Origin: Melieria omissa
Lineage: Eukaryota > Arthropoda > Insecta > Diptera > Ulidiidae
Reading direction: 5' to 3'
DNA length: 64,000 nucleotides
Assembly (NCBI GenBank): GCA_963971225.1
Contig: OZ020269.1
Span: 95,724,540 to 95,788,539, forward strand
Below, piece by piece: positions 34,240 through 45,456 of this stretch. The notes beneath the pieces are model-generated. The model had not been told where the DNA came from and ran no database searches. It was given only the letters and a program-made list of their open reading frames with translations. The position numbers and the translations under genes were made by a program. The stretch's first letter is position 1. Every line of letters begins with the position of its first letter.

Positions 34240-35818
34240 CTAGGTTGGCGGAAATCGTTGGCTAGATGGCCCAGCCCTAGTCTTCTTGCATGACCACCGA
34301 TGATCCAGTCCTATTTTGGCCAGATTTGTTGCGCTGTCTTGCCTGTGTCAGAGGCCGCCCAGGCGGTGTTGGCGGCTTTAGTCACGGCTTCCTCTAGCAT
34401 CAGTTTGCAAGTACTTAGCGGGACACCCAAGCCAACAAATTCTGTGGATAGCCCTTTCGTTGTGCCTAGTCTGGCCAGTTCGTCTGCCCTACAGTTCCCC
34501 GGGATGTCTCTGTGACCTGGGACCATAACAGGTGTATGTTATGCTGCTCAGCCATTTCGTCGAGAGATCTGCGGCAGCTGATCAATGTTTTTGATGTTAA
34601 GACATGAGACCCTAGGGCCATGATAGCCGCTTGGCTGTCAGAGAGTATGCTAACATCTCGTAAGGAGATGCTGCGCTCGTTGATCAGCTTCAGGGCGGCT
34701 TCAATGGCCGTTACTTCCGCCTGGAACACACTACAGTGGTCCGGTAATCTAAAGGTGTAGTTAATACCCAGTGTGTCCGAAAAGACGCCTCCGCCGACCG
34801 CTCCATTTAGCTTAGAGCCATCAGTGAAGACCTGACATGAGCTAACTGTTAGTGGTGTTGCCGCAGTCGTCCTCCCAGATGCTCCTGTCTGGGATGGTAC
34901 AGGAGAACTTCTTGTTGAAAATAAGTTGAGGAGGAGAGCAATCGAGCTCTCCAGTTTGTCCTAAGAGAGAGAGAGAGCATCCTACTGTGACCCGTATTTG
35001 ATTCCGACCAATGGCCGAAAGCACGAAGTCTTTGGCTTGTGATTGCCGCCGACTTTTTGCAATGTAGGTCTAGTGGAATGAGGTGAAGTAAAGCTTCTAA
35101 GGCTGAGGTTGGAGTAGTTCTAAGAGCGCCTGAGAAAATGACACAGGCTGCCCTTTGAACTTTTTGAAGGTGTTGGAGAAGTGTGACTTTTTTCCCACCA
35201 AACCAAACACCCATACGTTAGGATGGGCCTGACGATGGCGGAATAGACCCAGTATGTTAGATTTGGTCTTAGACCCCAGGTTTTACCCAGTGCCTTCTTG
35301 CAGGTGTGTAAGGCAACCCTTGCCTTTTCAACCCTACGGAGGATGTTTCGTTTCCGGCTTAATTTCTTGTCAAGAATGACTCCTAAGAATCGAGCCTCAT
35401 TCTTATATGAGATTACTGTGTTTTTGAGTTTTAGAGGAGGTATGGAAGGTGGATTATTCTTCCTCGTAAAGATGACCACTTCTGTTTTCCCGGGGTTGAT
35501 GTCTAGACCACGACAGGTTGCCCAGTCGTTGACCTTGTTTATCAGTACTTGCATGAAGTCTCTGATCGAGTGAGGAAATTTTCCTGAAACGGCGAGAACT
35601 ATATCATTGGCGTAAGCTGTCACCTTGCATCCTCCCCCTCGTAAGGACTGAAGTAGTTCATTAACCAGAAGGTTCCTGAGGAGAGGGTAGAGGATCCCAC
35701 ACTGCGATGTGCCCCTACTTACTCCTATTGAGATGGACGATTCACCCAGTTCAGCGCAGATAACTCTACTTTGCAGAAGGTTATCCACCCAGTTCAGCGA
35801 AAGTGAAGAGTGACTTAA
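34240..35818 (-). pseudogene. LINE ORF2 remnant: reverse transcriptase, connection and RNase H
   Basis: The frame at 35120-35788 (222 codons, extending in frame to about 35818) holds reverse-transcriptase motifs: GTSQCGILYPLLRNLLV (usually RGTPQGGVLSPLLWN), TAYANDIVLAV (the YxDD box with the first Asp changed to Asn), PGKTEVVIF and FLGVILDKKL. A frameshift leads to RAACVIFSGALRTTPTSALE at about 35150. RNase H then follows, with FQAEVTAIEAAL, SILSDSQAAI and, after another frameshift, VPGHRDIPGNCRADELARLG. The order RT, connection, RNase H is that of I/LOA/R1-type LINEs. It lacks the endonuclease and the start of RT, so it is 5'-truncated. Confidence 0.9.
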
Positions 35819-37394
35819 TTGACGTAACTATCCATTAGTCACATTCTCACATTGTCACTCACATTGTTCAATTAATACAGTGTTGCCAAATTGCAAACTG
35901 GGAGTTTCGTAGATTACAAACCTGATGCCATGTATTTGTGAAAATCAAAATTACTAGGTTGACCAGAAACCTAATAAATGCAAAGAGAGTAAAATTGTTT
36001 TAAATATTAATGCAACTAATAGAATTAATTCAAATTGACTAAGCTTTCATGTTATTTATGTTTGGTTTGTTGTTATAGGAAATTTTCGCTTCAGCGCCTT
36101 TTGAAGTGAATCCCAATTTGATTTGTATGAGCTAAAACAATATTCACACCACCCCAGCTGTCATTGTTTCCGCAAAATTATGCATAAAATTTGACAAATT
36201 GAGAGTTCACTTACCTCATTATAAGCGTAGAAAATGTATATGCTTCGTTGATTGGTTTTTATTACATCTCAAACAAAGTACGCCAACGTTTAATAAAGCA
36301 TTTCTTAGACCAGCTAACCTTGACTGTTCTTGACAGTAAAAACCATTTAAGCTTGAATTCAAAACCAACACATTAGAGCGGAAAAATCAGTTTATACTTA
36401 GAGAGTATTACTGCCATTGTCTTTTAATATGTGCTTTCTTACATTTTATCTTCTTATCGCAGCGACATCTACACACAAATACATACATACATATATGAAC
36501 CATTTAAATTGTATTTTCCGCTAATTATTTCGCTTTTCGCGCTTTGCTTTTCCACTCTGATTTGTTGCGACTGAAATTAAATTTAATTAAACGTATCTAA
36601 GCATCTTTACCACAATTTTGTTAGTCATTAAATTGAAGCTTTCGGTCGCAGCGAGTCGTACTTCATTTGCGTGTTGCTATCGTGTTGTTGCATCTCTGTG
36701 CCCTAAGTAGCTGAACCAAAGTTGCGGTATTTGTTTGTTTTTTTTTTTTGCCATGAAGAAAGCAAGCGATGTGGTAGCAACAGCGCGAAAGAGTTGTCAT
36801 GACAGTTCTGGTGGGGATTTCGTGCAATTAAAAATGCCGCAGCCTTGTGGCGGTTTTTGCGGTATCTTTCTTCAATTTATGAATAGTAAATACTTGTCCA
36901 ATGCAATGCAATGCGAGTCAACACAAACGCATTGGCGCGTTAAATGCTCATTCCGTTTTATGGTTATGCACCAATGCCATTTAATGGAATTAGCTTTTAA
37001 TAGAATTAGCTCACTGCCGTTTTCCTTAGATTTTACGTTTAAGATGCCACATGATACACAGAAGTGGTTGGTGTAAAAATATTCAAGTGATGACAGGGTG
37101 ATAGAACATTTGGTGGCCTCCAAGTGTGGCTTAATGGAAAATTGCTCCATGAGTTGAAAATTGTTCGAACATAAATATTTAGGGCCAGGAAAACTAATAG
37201 TAGGTCGATCCTTAAGCAGCGAGCGCACATTAGATTCGATTGATAAATATTCTACGAACGGTTTAGACCAGCAGAAGTAGTTAAAGGTTGATCTATAAGA
37301 AGGGAGCCCAGACTAGATTCGATTTCTGCAAACTGTTAGATCTATTATGATCCTCTTATAGTTCAAAGAACAAAAAGATCTCATTTATGGAACC
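35819..37394. other. Spacer, no gene seen
   Basis: A CAGTGTTGCCA phrase near 35879 resembles a hAT-type terminus without a partner. A (CATA)n run lies near 36478-36495. The plus-strand frame at 36735-37076 has no known domain. Confidence 0.3.
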
Positions 37395-37639
37395 TTAACC
37401 CTTTCGGGACGGAGTTTAATTTTGAAATCCAAAATACTCTCAGTAGAAATATTCGCATGCTATGAATGTTGGGGTTAGAAAATTATATTGGATGCTTACA
37501 AATTCTGAAATCATCCTTTTATGCGGGAACACCGAAATCGAAAAAATATTTTTCATGTGTCGTAAGATTTGAATAATTTTTTTGAGGGTCATTAAAAACT
37601 TGCTGGGACGTATTATCCCAGTAGTCCCGAAATGGTTAA
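37395..37639. mobile_element. TTAA-ended (piggyBac-like) MITE, 245 bp
   Basis: The left end reads TTAACCCTTTCGGGAC and the right end, reversed, TTAACCATTTCGGGAC: 16 bases with one mismatch, TTAA on both sides. There is no coding frame of interest. Confidence 0.85.
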
Positions 37640-37989
37640 TCGGACCGATGTCTGTTATTAATGGATGAAAATCAAAGAGAACAAGCCGAGTAAATATCCT
37701 CTTTTCCAATACATATGTATTTTCCGAGGCGATTTGCATCCTTTAATAGAGAATTTAAAGGGTTCAAACGTTCCAAATATCTATTTGTTACAAATATCTT
37801 GGTGATTATGAGACGCTGCTTCGTTCTGAATCACATACCCTGTATCTGTTGCTCAGTAGGTAACTTGTTCTCACCGCTTCAGACAAGGGGAAACCCGGAA
37901 GAGGCCTTCTTAAAAGTCTTCCACCTGAGAGAGGGTGGCTGAGCCTCTACCTCGCCGCAGGTATCAAAACGTTATCCCTGATCGATCGG

Positions 37990-38670
37990 AATGGATGAGC
38001 AACTGCTGGAAGGCTTCAAGCCTGATTCGGCAGTGGTTTACACGGATGGGTCACTGATGGATACTGGCTCTGACGCTTGAGTCCACTCTGACACTAGTAT
38101 CATTCAACTATTTCTTCCGCTTGGTAATCACACTTCTTGTTTTCAAGCAGAAGTGTTTGCCACATTGAAGCAGCGCTTGAGCTGCGGCGGAAGGGAAGGT
38201 CTGGATGTGACATATATATTTGCTCCGGCATTCAAGCGACTGTCAAAGTTCAGCAATGCAGACAAGATCCAAAATTGGCTGAACGAGCTAAGCACTTACA
38301 ATGGCGTCACACTTCTGTGGGTACATACCTGGGCATTCCGATGTCGAGGGCAATGAAAAGGTGAATGAGCTCGGCAGAGCTGGATCTATGGCACATTTCA
38401 TAGGACCTGAATCAGCGATTGGCTGTGACTTAGTTATTTGAGCGCAAGGCTACTCCCAATAAATTACAAGAATGACTTAAGTACTATCTTAGAGTTCACC
38501 GCAAGGGTTATTCCTTTAAACGAGTACCTCACCAAGATTGGAGTAAAAAAGTTCTATGCTACATGTGCCTTGAGGACAACGAAACCTCGAGGCACTTCAT
38601 GTGTGAGCGACTTACAGCGACGGTAAATCTGAATGCAACTAGCCGCTGGAGACTGGTCTTGGCCAGCTTG
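37990..38670 (+). pseudogene. LINE ORF2 remnant: RNase H and C-terminal knuckle, plus strand
   Basis: AVVYTDGSLMDTGSDA at about 38025 is the RNase H start. It is followed by SCFQAEVFATLKQR, LLWVHTWAF (in place of WVPGHxG) and, from 38510, LNEYLTKIGVKK. One frame over comes LCYMCLEDNETSRHFMCERL, the C-x2-C...H-x3-C knuckle, ending in a stop at about 38671. Several stops interrupt the frame. This is a different, more diverged family from the 33-35 kb copies and runs in the opposite direction. Confidence 0.8.
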
Positions 38671-38994
38671 TGACCAGCTTTTCGGGGTGCAGTTGGGTAT
38701 TTCACAGATATGATCCTCTTCTGGCTTGGTGATGAATGTCGCACCCAAAGTGCGCCCGTTACTTGTGGCAAGAAGGAAGGTCCAAGCAAGGGAAGACAAT
38801 TGCTTACGTGCCCCCGTTTCTGGACGCCATCTACACTCTTATAATAAAAAAAAATAAACCCTCTATCTGGAGCTGGTTGAAGAGATTATTTACACCCTCT
38901 CCCATATTCATCCAAAATACCTCAGTCCGATCATCCTCTTCTCTTTCTGTCTTAAAAATGTAATTAATTTTTTCAAAGATTACTACGATTCAAT
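38671..38994. other. Spacer next to LINE remnants
   Basis: Overlapping minus-strand frames at 38554-38799 read through the complement of the LINE tail and are not independent genes. Nothing else was recognised. Confidence 0.3.
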
Positions 38995-39418
38995 GCCATC
39001 AAGAGCCAAATGGAAATTGGATGACTCCCCTTCATGCAATGATGTCCATATAAGTATATACTGATGGCCCAAAGTTGCTGGAATAGGTGGGTTGTGTATC
39101 GCTGCCAGATAGTATCTTCCAAGCCAAGGTCATGGAAGTCTACACAGCTTCCGATTGGCTTAGCGTAAACGGGATATTGGATCAATAAATTCTGATACTA
39201 ATATATCTAACAGCCAATTCACTCTTAGGGCTCAGGATGCAGTCGCAACAACAAGAAAGACCCTCAGTCAGCTTCATATTCACCTATGCTGTAATGCATC
39301 AAGATGGTTTGGGTCACAACTGTATGGACGAAAGCACCTTCTATATTATGTCTTGCTTTATCCAGAAGAACCATGAACTCTTTAGGCAACTTCTTCTTCG
39401 ACAGTTTAGGAGACCTAG
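38995..39418 (+). pseudogene. LINE ORF2 remnant: RNase H piece, plus strand
   Basis: ISIYTDGPKLLE, PDSIFQAKVMEVYTASDWLS and ILILIYLTANSLLGL line up with IYTDGSKLLGQVG, FQAEITAICTASDWLRVN and ILILSDSQSAFRAL of the 33-34 kb copy, so both belong to one family. The remainder to 39418 reads as a damaged C-terminus. Its right edge is cut by the SINE at 39431, whose target duplication starts at 39419. Confidence 0.7.
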
Positions 39419-39430
39419 TCGATAAGACTA

Positions 39431-39764
39431 GGCAGTCGCCGTAGCTCAGCTGGCTAGTGCGTTGGGCCGCGAGTCAAATGCGACGCACGAATCCAGGTTC
39501 AATACCCCGTTGCGTTAACACCGAAAAAAAAAGAAAAAACAAAAATGTTTCTTTCAGCGGCTGTCCTCTCAACAGGAAATGGCAAACCTCTGAGAGTAAA
39601 ATTGCCTATGAAAAAGCTCCCAACTCGTCGTTCGGAATCGGCATAAAACTGTAGGTACCTTGTATAAACATTCGCACGCACAGCACGGTCGGTTGCGGGT
39701 AACTAGGCATTAGGCTCTTAATCGGACTGTCGTGCCAGTCAAGAAGAAGAAGAAGAAGAAGAAA
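39431..39764 (+). mobile_element. tRNA-derived SINE, second family, with 12-bp target duplication
   Basis: The head has TAGCTCAGCTGG (A box) and GGTTCAATACC (B box). The body contains CAGGAAATGGCAAACCTCTG and TCGTTCGGAATCGGCATAAA, and the 3' end is a (GAA)n run. TCGATAAGACTA flanks it on both sides at 39419-39430 and 39765-39776, a perfect 12-bp target duplication. The tail of GAA triplets rather than poly(A) is distinctive. A second copy lies at 58890-59229. The perfect duplication suggests relatively recent insertion. Confidence 0.95.
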
Positions 39765-39938
39765 TCGATAAGACTATTCGATGTCTACTAACTTTCGCAT
39801 GAAGGTCAAACTAGTTTAATGAATGAGTGGTCTTAAGTTCGACTGATTGTGGTATCACGGGCCTTCATGCCCTAAGAGGGCTCCGTCTTGAGGTAACCAC
39901 ACCTACCTAACTACCTACGTAGAGTGAAAGTTTAATTT

Positions 39939-40216
39939 AGGTTATGGTGGCTGCCTCTGTAAGAGACACACTCGGAGGCCTATTGTGAGGTCCATTGTGA
40001 TACTACATATTTAACCCGTTTTGGAAATGTGTATGCAAGACTTTTTTCAACATATGTTATAGAACATATTTCAAGCGAATGGGGAGGGGTAGGGATCCTG
40101 CTTCATGTGGATAGCAATATATGAGTAGATGAGCGTTTTCACCAGCCCGAGCTACGAATCGAAGGGCTTCTGCTATGTAAAGCCAGCGCGTAACCCGCTG
40201 GACTACCGAGGCCGGC
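39939..40216 (-). mobile_element. SINE, first family, minus strand
   Basis: Read on the minus strand it begins with the tRNA-like head at 40216 and the B-box region CTTCGATTCGTAGCTCGGG near 40155. It ends in TATCACAATGGACC, GGCCTCCGAGTGTGTCTC and CCATAACCT at 39939. The head abuts a LINE RNase H fragment at 40217. Confidence 0.85.
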
Positions 40217-40450
40217 TTCCGCTCACCCTGATTCCATTGGAAACTTGGAAACTTGCTGTGCTCTCAGCCTGGAAGACAGTGCAGTAATCTAGCAGTTGGA
40301 GCTTCAAATTGAGATTAAGTTCTTTGGTCTGGATACCATTCATCACTTGTGGGGAATCAACTAGTTCAAATTCGATTATAAATGGGATTGTAATGTTATA
40401 ATCCTTGAAAAAGTTAATTACATTTTTAAAAAGGAAAGAGAAGCTGCTGA
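40217..40450 (-). pseudogene. LINE RNase H fragment
   Basis: The minus strand reads ELNLNLKLQLLDYCTVFQAE, matching the NLKLRLPDYRSVFQAE stretch of the 33-34 kb copy. The downstream part is lost where the SINE begins at 40216. Upstream the frame extends to 40586 without further recognisable motifs. Confidence 0.7.
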
Positions 40451-40589
40451 TCGGCCTGAGGTCTACATGAGAAACCACGGCGATATCCGATGGACTACGT
40501 ACAGTGAACATTTTGTTGAGTTTAAAAATGTGTTGTCTATGGAGAAAAATTGTGATTTTGTCTATAACTCTCCCAGAGCCCTCCAAACT

Positions 40590-43380
40590 AATTTAGTTTC
40601 AATAATTTGTTTATGTTGAAATATTAAAAAAAATTGTTTTTGGGTTTTCAATTGCTTCCTTTCTTACTTTTGTTTCTCTTGTTTCTTGTTTTATGGGTCC
40701 ATAACACTTTTCAATGCCTTCAACTGTTTCACTTTCCGAGCGCTACACAAAAAAAAGTATAATTTTGTGGCACAGTGTTACCTTTGGTTTCGTATCGTTA
40801 AACTTTTATCATACTTGATTCGTCTTTTTTATCTCAAAGCCAAAGTCAATTTTATTACTCATTCTTACGTATTTCAATGTTGCAATAAAAAACTAAAAAT
40901 ACATTCTACTAACAAGTTTATAATCGCATAAATTAAAAATTAGAAAACAAAATTTAGTTGCTAATTTGTTGCTTTTGTGCTGATTTTACTATCTTCTTAG
41001 TTACGTAATAGTAAAAAATATAATTAATCATCACTGCATTTTATGGCAAATTGTAACAGCTACGCTTTGTCTCGCTCTATGCCTCGAATAGTACAACAAC
41101 TGAACAAACTGAACGTTCAAGGTCACTCAAACTTGCGCCAACCAAATCATTAGGAAGTGTGCGCCGGTCTAAGTGATGTTTTTTTTCGTACCTATTTAGC
41201 GTTTCTGACAACAAACCACTTACCATCGCCCCGACTAAACATCATAATTACAGTGATTAACTAATCACTTACTGAAAGAGCACAATTTTCAAATGTTCCA
41301 AATGCTCATCTGCATAAATCGTTTAAATTTTTTGAAACACCAATTTTTTGCCAAACGAAAGCGAAAACCCAAAACCTGTAATTTGAGTTTAGAATAATTT
41401 TTAAGTGTTTAAGACCGACAATTAACTATTTAGCTTTGTTATCTATAATTTGGCTTTATTGGTTCTAACTTATTAAAGGTGCGCCAACCAACCAGACGAA
41501 GGTGAACGAGTGCCGCATATCTTCGACATTTTCTCAACAAAATTGAATGATAAAACATGTCTGAGGTTAAGTTTAAAATAGGAATCGAAAATTGTCAAAC
41601 AAGCTACCAAAACTAGTTGCCACAACGTCTCAGCTGATTGTCCACGCTGTGATTATGATTGTTGGGAAATTTCTGTAGTTGCAGCCGTCACTAATGTTCC
41701 GCACAAATATAAAGAGAAATCAACAAAATGCCTAAAAATTTCAATAAAATACGAATTTTATTGTAGACAATGCTTTGACCTTCAAGATCATAAACTTTGT
41801 CATTCACAATTATCATCAACATTATTATCAAAAAAATTATAATCGTCATCAGCGATCATCATCGTCTTCGTCATCACCGGCAATTCTGACTTCGTTTATT
41901 ATTGGTTATTACAAAATTGTTATTGTTGTTGTTTTTGTTGCATACTAAAACCAACCGCACATCCAGTGACTGTCGTAAAGTGTTGCTTAACGTCGCATCG
42001 GTCGACTTCAGCCATCGCGCAGCTGCTTCTATCAACATTAAAAAGTCTCAATTCATGCGCTGGCTAAATGCTTTTGGCATTTAAAACGCCAACAAAGACG
42101 CTCTTCACCACGCTATCGACTATCTGCATGCAGCTAAAAAAAAAAAACAAAAAAATCCCATAACCGATGACATCAGTGCAAAAAGCCACCATTGTCATTG
42201 TTGTTGTTGTTGTTGAAGTTTATTTTCGTACCTAACCGCTTACAATTTTGTGCGCATGCCGGCAGTTGGGCGCAGCTTGATTCGTTACTGTTCTTGTTGT
42301 TGTTGTTGTTGTTGCGCTAAAACAGTTAACAAATTCCGCACAAAAAGACATTCGAAAGGTTAAACAAACAACAACAAAATCACAAAACATATAAATGTCA
42401 AAGACAAGCAGCCAAAGGGCCAAAGTAAAACGGCAACAAAAAAACCAGTTACAGCCACACCGAAAAATTAAATGCCACCCAGCATAAAGTCGAGTCGAGT
42501 TGAAGATGTGCGGGCTCGAGATACGACAAAGGCAAAACAGAGAGAATATGCACAATTTTTGTGCATTGTTGTTGTTGCTGACATTATGTACAATTATGTG
42601 AGGACAGAGGAAGTAGCAGAAGTTGTTGTGTCGTCATGACACATACATTACACAGTTAACGGTTTTGTTAATTAGAAAATGTGGCACATCGAAATGACAC
42701 TTGCAGATAAGAGCAAAAACCAAGAGTCAGCGAGCTAGTCAGAAGACGATAAAGTGCAAAATGTTGCTGATAAGAAAGTAAACTAAAAGTTTTTTAAAAG
42801 AACGTCGACAAGTTAATGAGAAGAATGGAAGGGAAGAACGGACCAAGAATGACTCTGGGTTGTCAATTTGTGAAAATTAACTGCGCTTTTAAAACTTTGG
42901 TTTCAAGGTCTATTGAAGGCTCCTCAAATTTATAAATTTATTGGAAATACCTAAAGAGAGTTTTGAGCATTAGAGAGCAATTTGGAAGCAATAATTGCTA
43001 AGTAAAGCGAGGTCCCCAACCATTCTGCAGTAACCTCCTCACACAACAGATGGCGCTACGAGCGGTAGCTCGAAATAACGGAGGCGACGTTCCTAAGCGG
43101 CGTTAGATGGCAACCTCATCACTTAGGACTACCTGCGGCAGGCCAATCACCTACCCTGGCAGAACAACACAACTGATTAACGTAACCAACACAATGCTGT
43201 CTTGTGGAGGCTCTATGCTCCAGAGAGGAGTGAACAAGGAATGGAAAATCAGTAGGAAACATGTTAGAGAGCATGGAAGTTAAGGAATTTAAAAACCTGC
43301 TTAAAGCTTTTCATCTTTGATTTGATGCAAAATAAACTGGCAGTTGATCCAGCTTAGAAGGGGTCCGAAGAAGACTTTAG
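40590..43380. other. Host-like spacer
   Basis: No transposon ends were found from about 41000 to 42800. CAT/ATC runs lie at 41815-41870 and TTG runs at 42195-42215 and 42292-42315. From about 43000 a phrase with CTACCTGCGGCAGGCCAATC suggests retroelement-derived sequence leading into the next array. No convincing coding region was found. Confidence 0.3.
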
Positions 43381-44930
43381 CGAACGCGAGCCGAAAGTTG
43401 AACTAAGCAATTTAAAGGTTGAGGGTCTGGTCGACGGGTGAATGCGATTTCTTTATCTAAAAATGTAATCTCTCGAAGTAACTAGTGGGTAGTCAAAAGA
43501 ATATATCGATATGGAGAAAAAAGAGGTTGTATATGGTTTAGCTAAGAGTCGGAACAAGATTTTCGTGAACCCAAGTCAAAAATGTATCTAAGCAATTCAA
43601 GAGGTAAGGCACTGTTCGACAGTTGGGTGGCCTCGGTGCTCAGTGGTAGGTTTCATCACTATCTACAAATGTATTCGGCCCAGGTAACAGAGTAACTTTG
43701 AAATGGCTAAGAGACATCTCGGTACGGAACAAAACAAGCTGTCAGATGGTCCAGCTAAGAAGGATCAAGACAAGACTCAAAAGTAAAGCGTTTGGTCGAC
43801 AGATGAGTGTGCTCAATACAGCGTAAGAGGTGTAATGGGATGACCCCGTTTAGGCATCCTAAGACAATCTTAAAGGTGCCAAGGACTAAGCAGCTGAAGG
43901 GTTGAGAGTCTGGACGACAGATGAACATTCTCAATGCACCGTAGTAGGTGGAATGGGATGACCGCCCGAGGTAACAAGGAACTCTGTTGTGGATAAGAGG
44001 ACATGTCGATGAGAAGCAAAATGAGCTGGCATATAGTCCAATTGTCTGAACCCTTCTTCAAAACTTTGACGGACGCTAGGCAAAGAGGATCTGACCGACA
44101 GATGAGGGTCCTTATTGCAGTGTAATAGGGGGAATGGGATGACCGTCCTAAGAAACAGGTAACTCTGCTGTGGATACATAAGGGACATGTCAATGAGGAA
44201 CAAAGCTCAGGCTCTGGTCGACAGTTGGGTGGCCTCGGTGCTCAGTGGTACAAATGTATTCGGCCCAGGTAACAAAGTAACTCTGAAGCGGGTAAGAAGA
44301 CATCTCGGCACCGAACAAACTAAGCTATCAGATGATCCAGCTAAGAAGGGTTAGAAAAGACTTGTGGATCCGAGCCAAAATTAGACTAAGCAATTCAAAG
44401 ATCAAGGGTCTGGTCGACAGATGAGTGTCCTCAATGCACCGTAATAGGTGGAATGGGACGACCGACCGAGGTAGCAGGGTAACAGGTAACTCTGTTGTAG
44501 ATAGGAAGACTTGTCGATGTAGAGAAAAATAAGCTGCCAGATAGTAGAGATAAGTAGGGATCGGGGTAAAGGGTTTGGCCGGCAGATGAGTGTTCTCAAT
44601 GCACCGTAATAGGTGAAATGGTATGACCACCTTTAGGCAACCGTAAAGGTGCCAAAGACTAAGAAACCTAAGGGTTGAGGATCTGGTCGAAAGATGAGTG
44701 TTCTCAAGGCACCATAAACGGTCGAATGGAATGACCGCCCGATGTAACAGGGTAACAGGTAACTCTGCTGTAGATAGGGACATGTCCGTGTAGAGCAAAT
44801 TAAGCTGGCAGATGGTGCAGATAAGTAGGGGTCGGGACAAGATTTTGGCGAACGCGAGACTAAAATTGGACTAAGAAGCTTAAGAGTTGAGGGTTTGATC
44901 TACATATAAGTGTCTTCAATGCAGCGTTAG
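43381..44930. repeat. Tandem array, irregular ~110-210-bp units, about 10 copies
   Basis: A CTGGTCGACAGATGAGTGT-type phrase recurs at about 43426, 43612, 43792, 43910, 44090, 44213, 44409, 44574, 44682 and 44894. Intervals alternate between short (108-123) and long (165-212). Linked phrases include CTCAATGCACCGTAATAGGT, GGAATGGGATGACCG and GGTAACTCTGTTGT. Some units carry a variant GTTGGGTGGCCTCGGTGCTC, suggesting a higher-order arrangement. Minus-strand frames at 43870-44840 are repeats of the same unit. Confidence 0.85.
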
Positions 44931-44939
44931 AGATGGAAC

Positions 44940-45298
44940 GGGATGCCACCTTTAGGCATCCTAAGACAACCTTTAAGATGCTAATGGATAGCAAAGCTAA
45001 ATGGGTTTTAAGTCTACATCAGAGAGCTATTAGATGGCTAACTGCAGTGATAACCTTACATGGTAACTTCAGAAGACACATGACACGGTTTAAGCTTGTC
45101 GTGGGATTTTCCTGTAGACAGTGCTTCGAAGATAAAGAGACAGCCATCACACGAGACCACATCGTTTGCGAGTGTCTGGCTCTGGCTGATAGAAGGGTGG
45201 GCATTCTGGGACAATCATTGATAAAAGAGAACGAGTTCTGGATCATAGGTCACAGAAATCTACTTGAGATAACGGTGTCATATAGTGATTTGAATTGA
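44940..45298 (+). pseudogene. LINE ORF2 C-terminal remnant, plus strand
   Basis: The open frame 44933-45298 reads RAIRWLTAVITLHGNFRRH, then FSCRQCFEDKETAITRDHIV and CECLALADRRVGILGQSL. This is the Cys-x2-Cys...His-x3-Cys knuckle that follows RNase H in LINE ORF2 proteins (compare LTGHCLIG...CRSC...HFLCEC at 25.7-26.0 kb). The first ~20 residues derive from the adjacent tandem unit. No RT or RNase H core precedes it, so it is a fragment although its last 110 codons are uninterrupted. Confidence 0.75.
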
Positions 45299-45430
45299 GG
45301 TCGATGATTACGGCAGTTCTCTGAAGATTTTACAAAATTTCATGAGGACGAAGAAATAGTGAGTTCATTTTCGTGGTCTACTGCGGCAAGTCCTCGTTCT
45401 AGACGGTAGGCTGCTGAACATAGTTCTACC

Positions 45431-45456
45431 AGTTTCAGTTTCAGTTTCAGTTTCAG
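45431..45456. repeat. (TTTCAG)n hexamer run
   Basis: Four to five copies of TTTCAG lie directly against the broken inner edge of the mariner fragment. Confidence 0.9.

Noticed and set aside
36735..37076. 113-codon plus-strand frame
   Set aside because: No recognisable domain, starts in a T run, and an equally long frame overlaps on the minus strand.
39431..39520. tRNA gene, from good A and B boxes
   Set aside because: The head is attached to a SINE body and GAA tail with a target duplication, and a second copy exists at 58.9 kb, so it is a retroposon.
44328..44840. 170-codon minus-strand open frame
   Set aside because: It repeats phrases such as STTELPVTLL and PFHLLRCIE with the DNA unit of the 43.4-44.9 kb array.
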